A stretch of 64,000 nt of DNA from Microcystis aeruginosa FD4 (GCF_009792235.1 NZ_CP046973.1:4960001-5024000); one strand, 5' to 3'; shown: positions 1 to 9,540, counted from the stretch's first letter. The notes: generated from the letters alone by a model not told the origin. Numbers and translations are program-made.

Positions 1-300
1 CGTCCGCGCCGTCGTAGGGGGGAGGGTTCGGGTTATTTCATCACCACTTATTCTCAAAAGGCGAAGTACGGGCGCAAATATCTCCAGATTTTCTATCAAG
101 TCGAATTCGGTAAGCGCAAGCGATCGATCTACCTTGCACCTGAAAAGGTAGATCGGATTCGAGAACTCGATCGCATGGGCAGACCGATCGAGGAAATTCT
201 AGAAGCGATCGATTTCCCCAAAGCGCGGGAGGTTTTAGAGGAATACCAGCAGTTTTTACGAAACAAATCGGTAATCAATCCAAGTAATAGGAGCTTATAA
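1..300 (+). CDS. Hypothetical protein, 5' end outside window
   Basis: Frame 1 is open from the first base to TAA at 298-300, giving at least 99 residues with no start inside the window. The visible part is basic at its beginning (RPRRRG), then has aromatic and charged residues (YGRKYLQIFYQ, GKRKRSIYLAPEKV) and ends in a short helical tail (IEEILEAI, AREVLEEYQQFL). HIP1-like gatcgatc motifs in the frame suggest native cyanobacterial DNA. I do not recognise the family. It sits one base before the next broken small gene, so the two were probably co-transcribed. Confidence 0.55.
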   Translation, partial: RPRRRRGEGSGYFITTYSQKAKYGRKYLQIFYQVEFGKRKRSIYLAPEKVDRIRELDRMGRPIEEILEAIDFPKAREVLEEYQQFLRNKSVINPSNRSL

Positions 301-301
301 G

Positions 302-634
302 ATGACAGAAGTTTCTCAGCGAGATTTTATCAAGAAGATCAACCAACTTACCCGCAAATCTAGTTTTTATTAACGTTTCAACGAATGCCGCTATAGCCAT
401 GTCAAGGGCTACATCGACCACGACGACGTTATTTTCTCTATGGCTCGTTTGCTGACGAGTTATCAGTGTTATGATGCCGATATTTTCGAGATGGATTTCA
501 CTCACCGCACTTCTTTGATTATTCTCGATCGAGCTTATCAAAAAGGTTTCGGTTCCTATTGGTTGAGCGAGTCTCTTTTTGATGCTTTCTGCAATAGTCA
601 ACTACCCAATACGGTCGGGCAGCTCAAACAGGTA
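302..634 (+). pseudogene. Small hypothetical gene, stop-interrupted and cut by IS630
   Basis: An ATG at 302 opens a frame (MTEVSQRDFIKK...) that meets TAA at 371-373. The same frame then continues without a stop (RFNECRYSHVKGYIDHDDV, SMARLLTSYQCYDADIF) into the left end of the IS630 element at 635. The chemistry before and after the TAA looks continuous, so this is best read as one gene with a nonsense mutation and a lost 3' end. An ATG at 440 could give a shorter product that would run into IS sequence and stop at about 700. The function is unknown; it probably forms a pair with the preceding gene. Confidence 0.5.
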
Positions 635-1778
635 ATACCATTTTTCAAAAAGTATGTCATACTTGGTAAAGGTATAGTTTGTGTGGTAAAAAGGCAATGA
701 GTGGAGTCCCTAATATTAATGTTGCTGAGTCAGTAGAAGAATTAAAATCCTTGTTGAAGCAACAAGTAACCTCTTTAAACTTTGCTAAAGTACAATCCCT
801 GTATCTACTAAAAATTAAGGAGGTAGAAACGGTTCGTCATCTCGCCGTGTTAATAGGACGCTCAGAAAGAACTATTCATCGCTGGTTAAGTTGTTATCGA
901 GAAGGAGGAATAGAAAATCTCTTGTCAGAACCAGAAAAACTGGGAAGACCCAAAAAGATTTCAGTGGAAGAAGCCGCTCTAATTCAGAATGAATTAAAAG
1001 ACCCAGAAGGATTTCAAAGTTATAAAGAAATTCATTTTTGGGTATCAATTATTTTAGAAATACCCACCAGTTATAGAACTGTTTACCGTCTCGTAAGAAA
1101 TGAATTACAAGCTAAATTAAAAGTGGCTCGACCTCAAAATTTAAAACAATTACCAGGAGAAGTAAAAATATTCCAAAATAATCTATATGAACAGCTACAA
1201 GCTTTACTAGAAAAGGAATCTGAAAAAGTTAGTCAATATTTAAAAGTCCGCTTCTGCTGTCCAGATGAAAGTCGCTTTGGCTGTCCTACCATGGTCAGAA
1301 ATAAAATAACAATTAAAGGCATAAAGCCCCTTGGTAATTTTCAGTATAATTTTCAATATCTCTGGCTCTATGGTTTAATAGAACCTCGAACAGGTAGCAG
1401 TTTTTTTTATGAATTCTCTCATTTAGATGGGGAATGTTTTAATCAATATTTAACGCTTTTTTCTCAAGCTTTTTCTGAGGAATTACATATTATTCAATTA
1501 GATAATGCTCCCGCACATACGGCGACCGACCTAGAAATACCTGATAATATTATCCTATTTTATCAACCTCCCTATTGTCCAGAAGTAAATCCAATTGAGA
1601 GAGTTTGGCTATATTTGAAAAACCTATTGGCCTGGGGCAATTTTAACTCCCTTGATAACTTAAGAAGTAAACTTTACCATCTTTTAAATTCTCTATCCAA
1701 TGACACGCTCGGGTATTTGACGGGATGGTCTTGGATTTTAGAAGCTCTATGTCTGTCAGGAATTTAGAAAAATGGTAT
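635..1778 (+). mobile_element. IS630-family insertion sequence (1144 bp)
   Basis: The ends are inverted repeats beginning ATACCATTTTTC; the right end read inward is ATACCATTTTTCTAAATTCC. It carries one full-length transposase. A TA precedes the left end, but AA follows the right end, so the TA duplication expected for this family is not intact. The left flank is a small hypothetical gene and the right flank is an MFS gene. The element therefore either bridges a deletion or inserted between two already broken genes. Its ends match the two 289-bp miniature elements at 13131 and 17095. Confidence 0.8.
697..1767 (+). CDS. IS630-family transposase
   Basis: This 356-residue DDE transposase of the IS630/Tc1/mariner superfamily looks intact. 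An N-terminal helix-turn-helix (about residues 30-80, with LIGRSERTIHRWL) is followed by the catalytic core: DESRFG (first Asp), IIQLDNAPAHTA (second Asp) and CPEVNPIERVW (Glu of the DDE/DDD signature). The ATG at 697 is preferred over an in-frame TTG at 679. It is the likely source of transposase for the miniature elements in this window that share its ends. Confidence 0.88.
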   Translation: MSGVPNINVAESVEELKSLLKQQVTSLNFAKVQSLYLLKIKEVETVRHLAVLIGRSERTIHRWLSCYREGGIENLLSEPEKLGRPKKISVEEAALIQNELKDPEGFQSYKEIHFWVSIILEIPTSYRTVYRLVRNELQAKLKVARPQNLKQLPGEVKIFQNNLYEQLQALLEKESEKVSQYLKVRFCCPDESRFGCPTMVRNKITIKGIKPLGNFQYNFQYLWLYGLIEPRTGSSFFYEFSHLDGECFNQYLTLFSQAFSEELHIIQLDNAPAHTATDLEIPDNIILFYQPPYCPEVNPIERVWLYLKNLLAWGNFNSLDNLRSKLYHLLNSLSNDTLGYLTGWSWILEALCLSGI

Positions 1779-2785
1779 AAGGTTTGGGTGGGTACATTGA
1801 CCAAGGTTTGACCGATACCGGCCCCAGCCCACAAGAGCAGTAATCCCTGGAGATTGACCATTGGGACGGGTAAAATTGTAAGGCTCATTAGCACAGCCCC
1901 AACCGTCGTTAAATGGGTTCGTTTTCCCTGTTGCTGAGTGTTGCCCAAACCGAGGGAAGCTACCGTCGCTCCCAACCCAAAAGCCGCCATTGGCCAACCA
2001 TACTCCAGCTTACCCAGGTGTAAAACGCCTTGGACATAACCCACGGTATTCACTAAAATCCCTGCGCCCGCTAAGGAAACTACCAACTGCATTGCTAGGG
2101 CGTAACGAATCAGACGATCGCCGAAAAGACATTGGGTTCCTGTGCCGATGTCCCGTCGAATTTGGGCCAAGTTACGGACAGGCTGAGAGGTTGAATTAGC
2201 TAACAGTTTTCCTGGCAAGGTAAAAATCAAACCAGCGGCGAGCAAAAAAGTCAGAGCATCGCCCCAAAAGATCGTTTTTGTTCCCACCCAAGCGGCGAGA
2301 CTCCCAGCTAATCCTGGCCCCAACACCCCCAACAGTTGATAGGTGGCACTAGAGAGGGCGATCGCCTGGGGATATTCATCATCCTTTGTCACCAGGGGAA
2401 TGGTTGCGGTATAGGTTGGGGTAAAAAAGGCATTAAAGATATTGAGTCCCAGAACCAGTCCATAGATTTGCCAAGCCTGCGTGACCCCAGGAAATAAACA
2501 GACAATTCCCAGTCGTGCCAGATGGGTCATCACCATCATTTGCTTGCGGTCATAACGGTCGGCGATCGCCCCAGCAATGGGGGACAACAAGACAAACACC
2601 GTTACCCTCAAGGTTAAGGCCCCCGCCAGGATGCTCCCTGCCCCTTGACCCGCCAATTCAAAGGCTAATAGGGCCAATCCGACCCAAGTGAGTGCATCCC
2701 CCAGCAGATTAATGGTCTGGGCTAGGTATAACTGGGCAAATCGAGGGTTTCGCAAACAGTAAAAGATTGGTGGCAGTTTACCCAT
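1779..2785 (-). pseudogene. MFS efflux transporter, 3' end lost at IS630
   Basis: The frame from ATG 2785 (or GTG 2803) encodes an MFS exporter of the type with RFAQLYLAQTINLLGDAL at the start and the A-motif-like loop GAIADRYDRKQMM. About ten hydrophobic segments are visible. The native reading stops near LVNVPTQTLYH at about residue 335, where IS630 sequence begins; the family is usually a little over 400 residues, so the last helices are missing. It is divergent from chrB, with a perfect palindrome between them, so it may once have shared control with the chromate genes. Residual activity is unlikely. Confidence 0.75.
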
Positions 2786-2860
2786 AGTGCTGATTGGGTT
2801 CACAAAATTAATTTCTATTTTATGCCCCCAGGGGGGATAAAGATCTAAGAAAAGGTTTTA

Positions 2861-2896
2861 GTAACAAAAGTTGCTTTTTAAAGCAACTTTTGTTAC
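2861..2896. promoter_or_regulatory. Perfect 17-bp inverted repeat in divergent promoter region
   Basis: GTAACAAAAGTTGCTTT (2861-2877) is followed by TT and then its exact reverse complement (2880-2896). It lies between the starts of the leftward MFS gene (2785) and rightward chrB (2925). The arms have no following T-run suited to a terminator of either gene, since both are transcribed away from it. An operator for a dimeric regulator is the simplest reading; a small element end is the alternative. Confidence 0.5.
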
Positions 2897-2924
2897 ACTA
2901 AATTTCAGATTTCTGAGTTCCATC

Positions 2925-3851
2925 TTGAATTGGCTTGTTTTTACTTACTCCCTGTCATCCCAGTCGTCCTCCAGTCCACGAGTAACGCTGTGGCGAAGGT
3001 TGCGGCGGCTTGGGGCCATTCCCTTAAGTGGCGTACAGGTCTTACCCGATCACATTAATTGTCTCGAATCATTACAATGGCTGGCTCAAGAAGTACGAGA
3101 AGCCAAAGGAGAAGCTGTAATCATGCAGGTAGAACAGTTTGATGGCATCAGTCAGGAAAGCCTGATCAATAAATTTCGAGAAATTCGCCGAGAAGACTAT
3201 GCCGAACTGGCTAGAAAAATTAGTGAATTAGAAAACAATATTAGTGTCAAAGACTTAAATCAGGATTATTCTTCCATTCGTGAAACCCTAGAAAAACTCT
3301 ACAAACAATATGGTGAAATTCAAGGAATTGACTTTTTTGATTGTCCTGAGCAGGAACAAGTTTCTCTGCGCCTCAAGCAAGTAAGCCAAACTTTGCTCTC
3401 TTCAAGTCCGATGGTTTCTATTACTCCTCAAGATATTAATACTTATCGAAATGTCCAATGGGTTACTCGTCCACAACCGCACGTAGATCGTTTAGCTTGT
3501 GTTTGGCTTATCCGGCGATTTATTAATTCAGAGGCAACTATTAAATACAGTAAAAAAGCAAAAGTAGATGAAATTCCCTTTGACATGAACGTTGGCTATT
3601 TCCAACATCAAGGCAATCTTTGTACTTTTGAAGTAATGGTAAAATCCTTTGGAATCACGGAAGATACTGGTTTACAGAAGTTGGGAGAAATTGTCCATGA
3701 AATTGATCTCCGTGATGGATTATATTTACACCCACAAATCCCAGGAATTGATACTTTATTGCGGGGTTGGTTACTCGCTGGTTGGACTGATACTGTTTTA
3801 GAAAACTGTGGTCTCGCCCTCTTTGATGGTCTATATGCCGCTTGTCGTTGA
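2925..3851 (+). CDS. chrB: Chromate resistance protein ChrB
   Basis: The product is about 308 residues. It starts NWLVFTYSLSSQSSSSPRVTLWRRLRRLGA, the ChrB N-terminal domain, and ends in the ChrB C-terminal domain with VTRPQPHVDRLACVWLIRRFIN and DIDLRDGLY-like motifs. ChrB proteins regulate or assist chromate export by ChrA. No ATG fits the start. TTG at 2925 places the conserved N-terminus correctly; an earlier TTG at 2871 lies inside the palindrome and would add 18 unconserved residues. The following chrA is broken, so the resistance module is probably non-functional. Confidence 0.82.
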   Translation: MNWLVFTYSLSSQSSSSPRVTLWRRLRRLGAIPLSGVQVLPDHINCLESLQWLAQEVREAKGEAVIMQVEQFDGISQESLINKFREIRREDYAELARKISELENNISVKDLNQDYSSIRETLEKLYKQYGEIQGIDFFDCPEQEQVSLRLKQVSQTLLSSSPMVSITPQDINTYRNVQWVTRPQPHVDRLACVWLIRRFINSEATIKYSKKAKVDEIPFDMNVGYFQHQGNLCTFEVMVKSFGITEDTGLQKLGEIVHEIDLRDGLYLHPQIPGIDTLLRGWLLAGWTDTVLENCGLALFDGLYAACR

Positions 3852-3899
3852 CCAATGGCTTGCTCAATTAATCATTAATTACCTTGATTTTCTCTCTCT

Positions 3900-4674
3900 A
3901 TGGAAACACTTAAAACTTTAGAAACTGAGACCCGCCCCTATTCCCTCAAGCAATTAATGTATTACTTTTTGAAGTTAGGGACATTCGGTTTTGGTGGCCC
4001 CATTGCCTTAGTTGGCTATATGCACCGGGATCTAGTAGAAGAGAAACAATCTATTTCCGAAGCAAACTATCAGGAAGGATTAACTTTGGCCCAGGTCGCG
4101 CCTGGCCCCCTCGCCGCTCAATTAGGCTTTTACATGGGCTATGTTGATTACGGTATTCTAGGTTCTGCTTTAGTGGGACTTACTTTTGTTTTACCGTCAT
4201 TTTTAATGGTGGTGATTTTAGGTTAGTTATACACCCTTTATGGTAGCTTGAGTTGGATGCAGGCGGTCTTTTATGGGGTGGGAGCGTCAGTCATCGGCAT
4301 TATTGCCATTAGTGCCTATAAATTAACCAAAAAAACGGTGGGGAAAGACTGGCTACTCTGGGTCATCTATGGGGTCAATGCCGTAGTGACTATTATTACT
4401 AAATCGGAGAAAGTAGAACTCATTTTAGGTGCAGGCTTCTTAGTTTGGTTGATACAATCACCTCCAAAAAACTGGTTTAAGTCCAATAAAATGAATAGTT
4501 TTGCTGGCCTTTATATCTTGCCATTCTTAAACACGACTTCCGCCATCAATCCTGGATTACTAGGACAAATTTTTATCTTCTTTGCCACAGCCGGTTCTTT
4601 CGTTTTTGGTAGCGGTTTAGCAATTATTCCTTTTTTGTATGGTGGAGTCGTTAAGGATTTTCAATGGCTATACT
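3900..4674 (+). pseudogene. chrA: Chromate transporter ChrA, nonsense mutation plus 3' truncation
   Basis: The first part (from ATG 3900, with KLGTFGFGGPIALVGYMHRD and LAQVAPGPLAAQLGFYMGY) is classic CHR-family transporter. At 4224-4226 the frame has TAG where a Trp codon fits (VVILG-stop-LYTLYG). It continues in the same frame through GVGASVIGIIAISAYKLTKK to YGGVVKDFQWL near 4668, where an unrelated relic begins. The C-terminal end of the second CHR domain is missing. Two independent lesions make this a dead gene, 48 bp downstream of an intact chrB. Confidence 0.85.
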
Positions 4675-4829
4675 TTAGACGTTCATAATCTGAGATTTAT
4701 TAAAATTCTGAAATCGTAGAGTCAGCAAGGAATCCAGTTCTTTTTTATGTTTCAGATGGGCATCATTCAGACATTCATAAATAGCTGAAGAAAAGTCAGA
4801 AAAGTTTTCATAATATTTACCATATAAAC
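4675..4829 (-). pseudogene. IS630-type transposase C-terminal relic, distal part
   Basis: On the minus strand this reads YGKYYENFSDFSSAIYECLN, then DAHLKHKKELDSLLTLRFQNF and a stop at 4675-4677. This is the typical end of a cyanobacterial IS630-like transposase. Its first 66 bp (4764-4829) recur at 6007-6072, where the upstream part of the same coding sequence is found. The relic is one old gene split by the element at 4830-6006. It lies against the broken end of chrA. Confidence 0.6.
4764..4829. repeat. 66-bp direct repeat, left copy
   Basis: These 66 bases match 6007-6072 with a single T/C difference. They end exactly where the inverted-repeat end of the inserted element begins. The arrangement is that of a very long target-site duplication. 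Confidence 0.85.
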
Positions 4830-6006
4830 CAGAAACGTTGAATCTCGTAACAAAACTTTACATTTAAGAACATAACAACCCCAAAACGCCATTTTTCAAA
4901 TTGAATAGACAATTTTCCTAAACCAGTGTACATAGCTGATATGTTGACACATAAAACTCTGTAAATAGCGTAGTTTATCTAATAAGCTTTTTCCAAAATC
5001 TTCCGCAATATCAATTAATTGCAAAATTAGGTAGGCGATAATACAGCTATAGATTTGTATCCGAATTCCATTTTCATTTTTGGTGATGAGATTGTCGAGT
5101 TTCAGGTGCATTTTCAAGAACTTCCATAGGAGTTCTATCTGCCATCTTTGTCGATACATTTCCCCGATTTCTTCATTACTTACCGCTCCTTTCCCTTCTA
5201 AAGGTAAATCCGTTGCTATCCGAAATTCAGTCCGACTTTCTAGGTCACAGAAAGCTACTACTCTTACCTCTACTTGCCTTTTTCCTTTTCCCAGTTTACA
5301 CCGTCCATTTTCCAGCATTTCTAGAGTCATATTATTTTTAACTCTTAGAATAAAGTGTTTGTCTTTTTCTTCTAATAATTTTAGAATTCTCAGACGAGAA
5401 GCAAACCCTCGAGCCATCGCCCCCACTCCATTTACGGGGATCGCTGCTACCGTTTTCTCTCCTTATGAGCGAGTCATGACCTTGCCCGAAATGGCTCACG
5501 ATTCCCTCTACGGTTGTCGTGATACTATTAAGACCCGAAAACAGCTGGACTTGATGCCATCCTTCCTCCCACAATAATTTACTCGTTAAGGTGATTATTG
5601 TTGAGTCAATGGGAAACATCGCTCGTGCGTCCGCCTTTCCTTTTTTGGCGATTAATCGTTTCGTTAACTCTTCGATTATTTTCTCGAATGGTTCACTTTC
5701 TCGGATTTTACTGGCTTTAGAAAATGTGGAGAGATTAAGGTTGATTCCTTGAAGAGTCATCCGCGTACATAAATCTCTCATACTGACGAGGCTTTTATCT
5801 AGAGCGAAACCTATCCAACTGGACACGAAGGTAAATGTACTAATCGCCCTCGTAGTCATTTTTGGGCAGTGGATTGAGAAGATCTTTTATGAGTTTTGAA
5901 AAATTTGTCATCAGGGCAAACTCACTATTGTGAGGGTAATAAGTTGTCTAGATTCTATCTATAATAGCATTTTTTGTCTCGCTTTTCTCAACGTTCAACA
6001 CTTCTG
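4830..6006 (-). mobile_element. IS4/IS1634-like element bounded by 66-bp direct repeats
   Basis: The element is 1177 bp. Its ends are imperfect inverted repeats (CAGAAACGTTGAATC on the left; CAGAAGTGTTGAACG read inward from the right), each directly abutting a copy of the 66-bp repeat. The IS1634/IS1549 group is known for long and variable target duplications, which fits. The transposase is IS4-superfamily by its Y-R-E-K signature and is frameshifted. Confidence 0.7.
4896..5859 (-). pseudogene. IS4-superfamily transposase, frameshifted
   Basis: The N-terminal half (from 5859, MTTRAISTFTFVSSWIGFAL..., with FPIDSTIITLTSKLLW carrying the first catalytic Asp) and the C-terminal half (to 4896, with YRQRWQIELLWKFLKMHLKL, the Y-R-E-K signature) lie in different frames. 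The frames join near 5468, where GQGHDS of the first frame must continue as GEKTVAAIPVNGVGAMARGF in the second. One indel around there would restore about 320 residues. This copy is probably immobile unless frameshifting occurs. Confidence 0.75.
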
Positions 6007-6072
6007 CATTCAGACATTCATAAATAGCTGAAGAAAAGTCAGAAAAGTTCTCATAATATTTACCATATAAAC
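6007..6072. repeat. 66-bp direct repeat, right copy
   Basis: This is the right copy of the 66-bp repeat at 4764-4829. It begins on the base after the right end of the inserted element (6006) and is followed by the upstream portion of the IS630-like relic. Confidence 0.85.
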
Positions 6073-6141
6073 ATTTCTGTTTTGACAAATTTCCACAGCC
6101 TTTCAATTAAATTTAGATTAGGCGAATAAGACTGGCTTGTG
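6007..6141 (-). pseudogene. IS630-type transposase relic, proximal part
   Basis: The minus strand reads SYSPNLNLIERLWKFVKTEMF, the Glu-containing end of the DDE domain, then needs one frameshift to continue as YGKYYENFSDFSSAIYECLN. It is the upstream partner of the relic at 4675-4829. An apparently unrelated transposase fragment on the other strand starts at 6149. Confidence 0.5.
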
Positions 6142-6148
6142 GCTTCAT

Positions 6149-6301
6149 CAGCTTCATCCAATTCCGCTCAAGAAACACGGTCGTCGTGCTAAGAGTCTTT
6201 TTCGCTTAGGTTTTAACCATCTTCGTCATCTGATTCTTAACCCTTCTTTGCCCAATTATCGCGATTTTCTTCATTCCCTACAATTTTTGTCCTGTACTTA
6301 G
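6149..6301 (+). pseudogene. DDE transposase C-terminal fragment
   Basis: The plus strand reads QLHPIPLKKHGRRAKSLFRL and then GFNHLRHLILNPSLPNYRDF to a TAG at 6299-6301. The pattern is that of the C-terminus of an IS4-type transposase common in Microcystis; the family assignment is from memory. No upstream part is present, so it is a remnant. The following 150 bp to the next gene hold nothing I recognise. Confidence 0.45.
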
Positions 6302-6456
6302 CCTTAAATAGGTTGCCTAACGGCTGAACGCATCGGCGGCAAACAAACTCGGCAATACCACTGCGACTCTCGACCGTCCGCTGCCGTGACGTGTTAGCTT
6401 GAGATCGCTAACATTAAGTGCCAATGAACTCTAAGGAAAGTTTTGTAGCATCTTAT

Positions 6457-6915
6457 TTACATTAGACCTGGTGGAGCAAGCAGGATAGTCCGGTAAGCAA
6501 TTGAAACAGTAATTCCATTAGCAAATACTAGACACCCAAAAGTTTTTGCTGTCCATCTGATCTTAAATATCCAAATTAGGCTCATCATCTCAATGGCTGC
6601 ATTCAGCAGCGCAGCCAGAATGCAACTCACTATCCAAGTAACTGGATTGAATGTCCCCCAGTGAAATAGTGGATGGATCGTTATAGTTGCAATCAACTCC
6701 CAAGCAATGCCAGATAAAGGGATGCCAATAATACCTACGGCTGTAGAAATAAGGTTCATCACAAGAGTCATCAACCCTACTTTCCATATTTTTTCTTGAG
6801 TCAGCCATATTAAGCAGAGAAACTCGATCAGGAGACTAATTCCAACAATCCACCATGTGTTTATACGTTCAACCAGATACAAAGATGGCCAAATGACGTT
6901 TGCGAGAATCATCAT
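6457..6915 (-). CDS. Hypothetical membrane protein, four helices
   Basis: This 152-residue protein has about four hydrophobic spans: near residues 20-38 (TWWIVGISLLIEFLCLIWL), 46-70, 90-112 and 125-145. Short loops separate them, with no catalytic motif that I recognise. The start is the double ATG at 6910-6915. It stands alone between a transposase remnant and the group II intron. Its function is unknown. Confidence 0.6.
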   Translation of the reverse strand: MMILANVIWPSLYLVERINTWWIVGISLLIEFLCLIWLTQEKIWKVGLMTLVMNLISTAVGIIGIPLSGIAWELIATITIHPLFHWGTFNPVTWIVSCILAALLNAAIEMMSLIWIFKIRWTAKTFGCLVFANGITVSIAYRTILLAPPGLM

Positions 6916-7703
6916 TTCTATAGTTAACAGCTTGGCTCAATATTAATAATTATGCTTATAGCGTAATTCTTGGCCAAAAATTCATAGATGACCTCGAAGC
7001 ACTGTCCCCACCAAAAGTATAGCAGCAAGCTAACTATATAATATACGGAAACGTGCGAAACGTTTAGGCATGAAACAAGGCTGAAATGCCCGAAATAACC
7101 GCCTAGTAAGGTCTTCAGTCCCCTGACTGAATCTAATAGGTCAACCTCGACCAACCTTATAACTGTTTATATGTCCCAACGTTTAGTATCACCCGATACC
7201 AAACTAGGCAAGGGAACTCAAGGTCAATACACTTTGTAACAATTATTTACAATTGCTACAAAGGTGAGAGTAACGGCGATAGCCACCCCCAGATTCAGAA
7301 GTCACGACTCTGAGACTGAAGCGGGGAACGGAAGGCTCCTAGATGTAACCTAACATCCGAACCGAGACCACTGCCAACCATCCATGATTAGGCGTGAGCC
7401 AAATGTCTGACCTGAACCATCGTAAATATTAAGCAGTGAAACAGGTTGACACACTGCGTTCAAAAGAATAAGGGGAATAGTAAGGAACTCTTACAATCAC
7501 TTACACAGACCTTTAAAAGTACCCCGATGGAGAGGACAAATCTAAAGATGGAACGCCCATATAAACGGAACGTGATAAATCCTTTTAGGCTCTGAGTATC
7601 GGTCGAAATACTCAGTAGTGACAAGTGTAAGCGCAAGCCTTTAAGGGTGTGAGATGTAACCAAAAGCCAACGCCTGACAGTAATAGTCAGGATATGCTAA
7701 CAG

Positions 7704-9540
7704 CAGCAATTCTCATTTTGAAAACAAAAGAAGATAAAGTTCTCTATGTGAACAAGAGAACTTCTGTCTAATTATCATTTTTTTTCAAGATAATCATCAT
7801 AATTAGCTTCAAGAGACAGTTTTAAAATATCTGCCCATAAAAAACTTATCTCAACTCATAAATTTAGCTGAAATTCTGACCTAATTTGTGGTTTTTTCAA
7901 TGAATAAAATAATCTTTCCTTCTCTCGAAAAATTGACATTTTTAACTAGAATTTATTTTTTTGAGCGGGACATATTCGGTAAGAATAAACAAGAAAAACT
8001 CTGACCAATTCTTAAACCAAAAATATTTTAATAAAGTACGAATATCATTAAAAAAACTGGTGCGAGTAACTAATAACTCACGAATCTTTTGATAAGTATG
8101 ATTAACTAAATCTAAAACGGTATGAAATAAAAAAGCTAGTAAATTTAAAGACAACAAGAACTCGCATAAATGACTTTGACCATGACCAAAATTATGTTCT
8201 AAATTATAACCGTGATTTTTAAGAACGTTATTTCCTTCATTCTCAACTTTCCATCTGCTGCGTCCAGCTTTGACAATTTTTTCAACATTATTTTCAGTAA
8301 TTTGATGATTGGTAATCCAATTATTTTGATAGATAATTTTCTGTGTTTTTTCATTAATGACCGTGACTTCACACCAATTAACTTCGAGACTTGACTCGAC
8401 CTCTCTCAGAGGAACTTTAGAAACATAACGATAACGATAAATGAGATTCTTTCGTCCATCCCATTGTTTCTTTTCTACGGTTTTAACTTCTCCACTTTTT
8501 TCTAAAAATTCTAGCCATTCATATAAGGTTTTATGAGAAGTTTCAAGACAAACAAAAATAAAATTATAACCTTGTTTTAGAGCTAACTCACAGATAGGTT
8601 GGCGAGAGTATAAGTCATCTCCTAACAGGGTTACAGGATAACCATACTTCTTTTGATGATTCTTATCTAACCATCTTTTAACAGCCGCATTTTCACAATC
8701 TTGTTTTTGCTGCCCATCTTGTTTTTTAATAAATTCTGGTTCTAAATTAATCACTTGTTTTTGCTCAGGAGAAACCACAATTGGCGTGACGCAACCATGA
8801 AAATAAGTTGTCGTTCCATTACGATGATTGCGGCAATTACAATGGGGACAACTAATTTTCTTTGAAGAAAAATATTCCGTACCATCTAAAGCTATTAAAA
8901 TTTCCTCATCTAAGTAGAAAATTTTTTTAATAACTCCCGGTTTTTTTAACCATTGATAGACTTGTTGAAAAGAGCCAAATATTGTGGCAGCTGGGATAGG
9001 ATCTAACAGGTTTCTGATTTGATGATCACAAGGTATTTTTTTGATACCAAATAAACTTGAAGCATTATCTTTTCCCTTACTACTTTTCATCAAACGTTGA
9101 TGCTCTAAAAAAGAAGGTGACTGAGTAAAAAAAACCGAAAAAGCCGCCTTAACTGCATCTTCTACCTGATATTTGGTATTGTTTCCTGGTTTTCTGTCAT
9201 CGGGTAAGTCATGGAATTCTTGAACTAAAAATTGTATTAATTCAGGAATTTCTAAAGTCACAGCCTTTTTCGTCATCGCAGAACAGTTTGATTAATTAAT
9301 ATTTCCAACTTAATAATTTTACCTCAACAGACAACAATCATCAATTTTTATTTGGTTCTCTTTCTGATGTAGAGAACTTTTGTTCTAGATTTCTCCCATC
9401 TTTCAAATATTTTGAGTATAAATACTCTATATACTCACTTCTCTGCGATGCAGTCGCACTCGCGGGAGCGCATTTTGTAGCTTGCTTAAAGCTTTGTTTC
9501 TGTCTGTATCACTTGTTACTTTTTAAAATGAGAATTGCTG
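7704..9540 (-). mobile_element. Insertion sequence inside the group II intron
   Basis: The element is 1837 bp. Its terminal inverted repeats are CAGCAATTCTCATTTT, perfect over 16 bp, and it is flanked by a 9-bp duplication TGCTAACAG (7695-7703 and 9541-9549). It carries one transposase on the minus strand and about 240-260 bp of non-coding DNA on each side. Perfect ends and an exact duplication suggest a recent insertion. The family is probably ISNCY (ISDol1-like), judged from transposase content. Confidence 0.85.
7942..9276 (-). CDS. DDE transposase (probably ISNCY family)
   Basis: This 444-residue transposase is intact. Visible motifs are an N-terminal FHDLPDDRKPGNNTKY region, CDHQIRNLLDPI, LIALDGTEYF (first Asp) followed by a CPHCNCRNH zinc-knuckle-like segment, VTLLGDDLYSRQPI (second Asp), and KVENEGNNVLKNHGYNLEHN (Glu region). 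The order fits the group annotated as ISNCY; I am sure it is a DDE transposase and less sure of the family name. It is transcribed opposite to the intron-encoded protein. Confidence 0.78.
   Translation of the reverse strand: MTKKAVTLEIPELIQFLVQEFHDLPDDRKPGNNTKYQVEDAVKAAFSVFFTQSPSFLEHQRLMKSSKGKDNASSLFGIKKIPCDHQIRNLLDPIPAATIFGSFQQVYQWLKKPGVIKKIFYLDEEILIALDGTEYFSSKKISCPHCNCRNHRNGTTTYFHGCVTPIVVSPEQKQVINLEPEFIKKQDGQQKQDCENAAVKRWLDKNHQKKYGYPVTLLGDDLYSRQPICELALKQGYNFIFVCLETSHKTLYEWLEFLEKSGEVKTVEKKQWDGRKNLIYRYRYVSKVPLREVESSLEVNWCEVTVINEKTQKIIYQNNWITNHQITENNVEKIVKAGRSRWKVENEGNNVLKNHGYNLEHNFGHGQSHLCEFLLSLNLLAFLFHTVLDLVNHTYQKIRELLVTRTSFFNDIRTLLKYFWFKNWSEFFLFILTEYVPLKKINSS

Noticed and set aside
7460..7663. 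Minus-strand frame inside the intron 5' region
   Set aside because: It lies in structured group II intron RNA domains and has no protein features.
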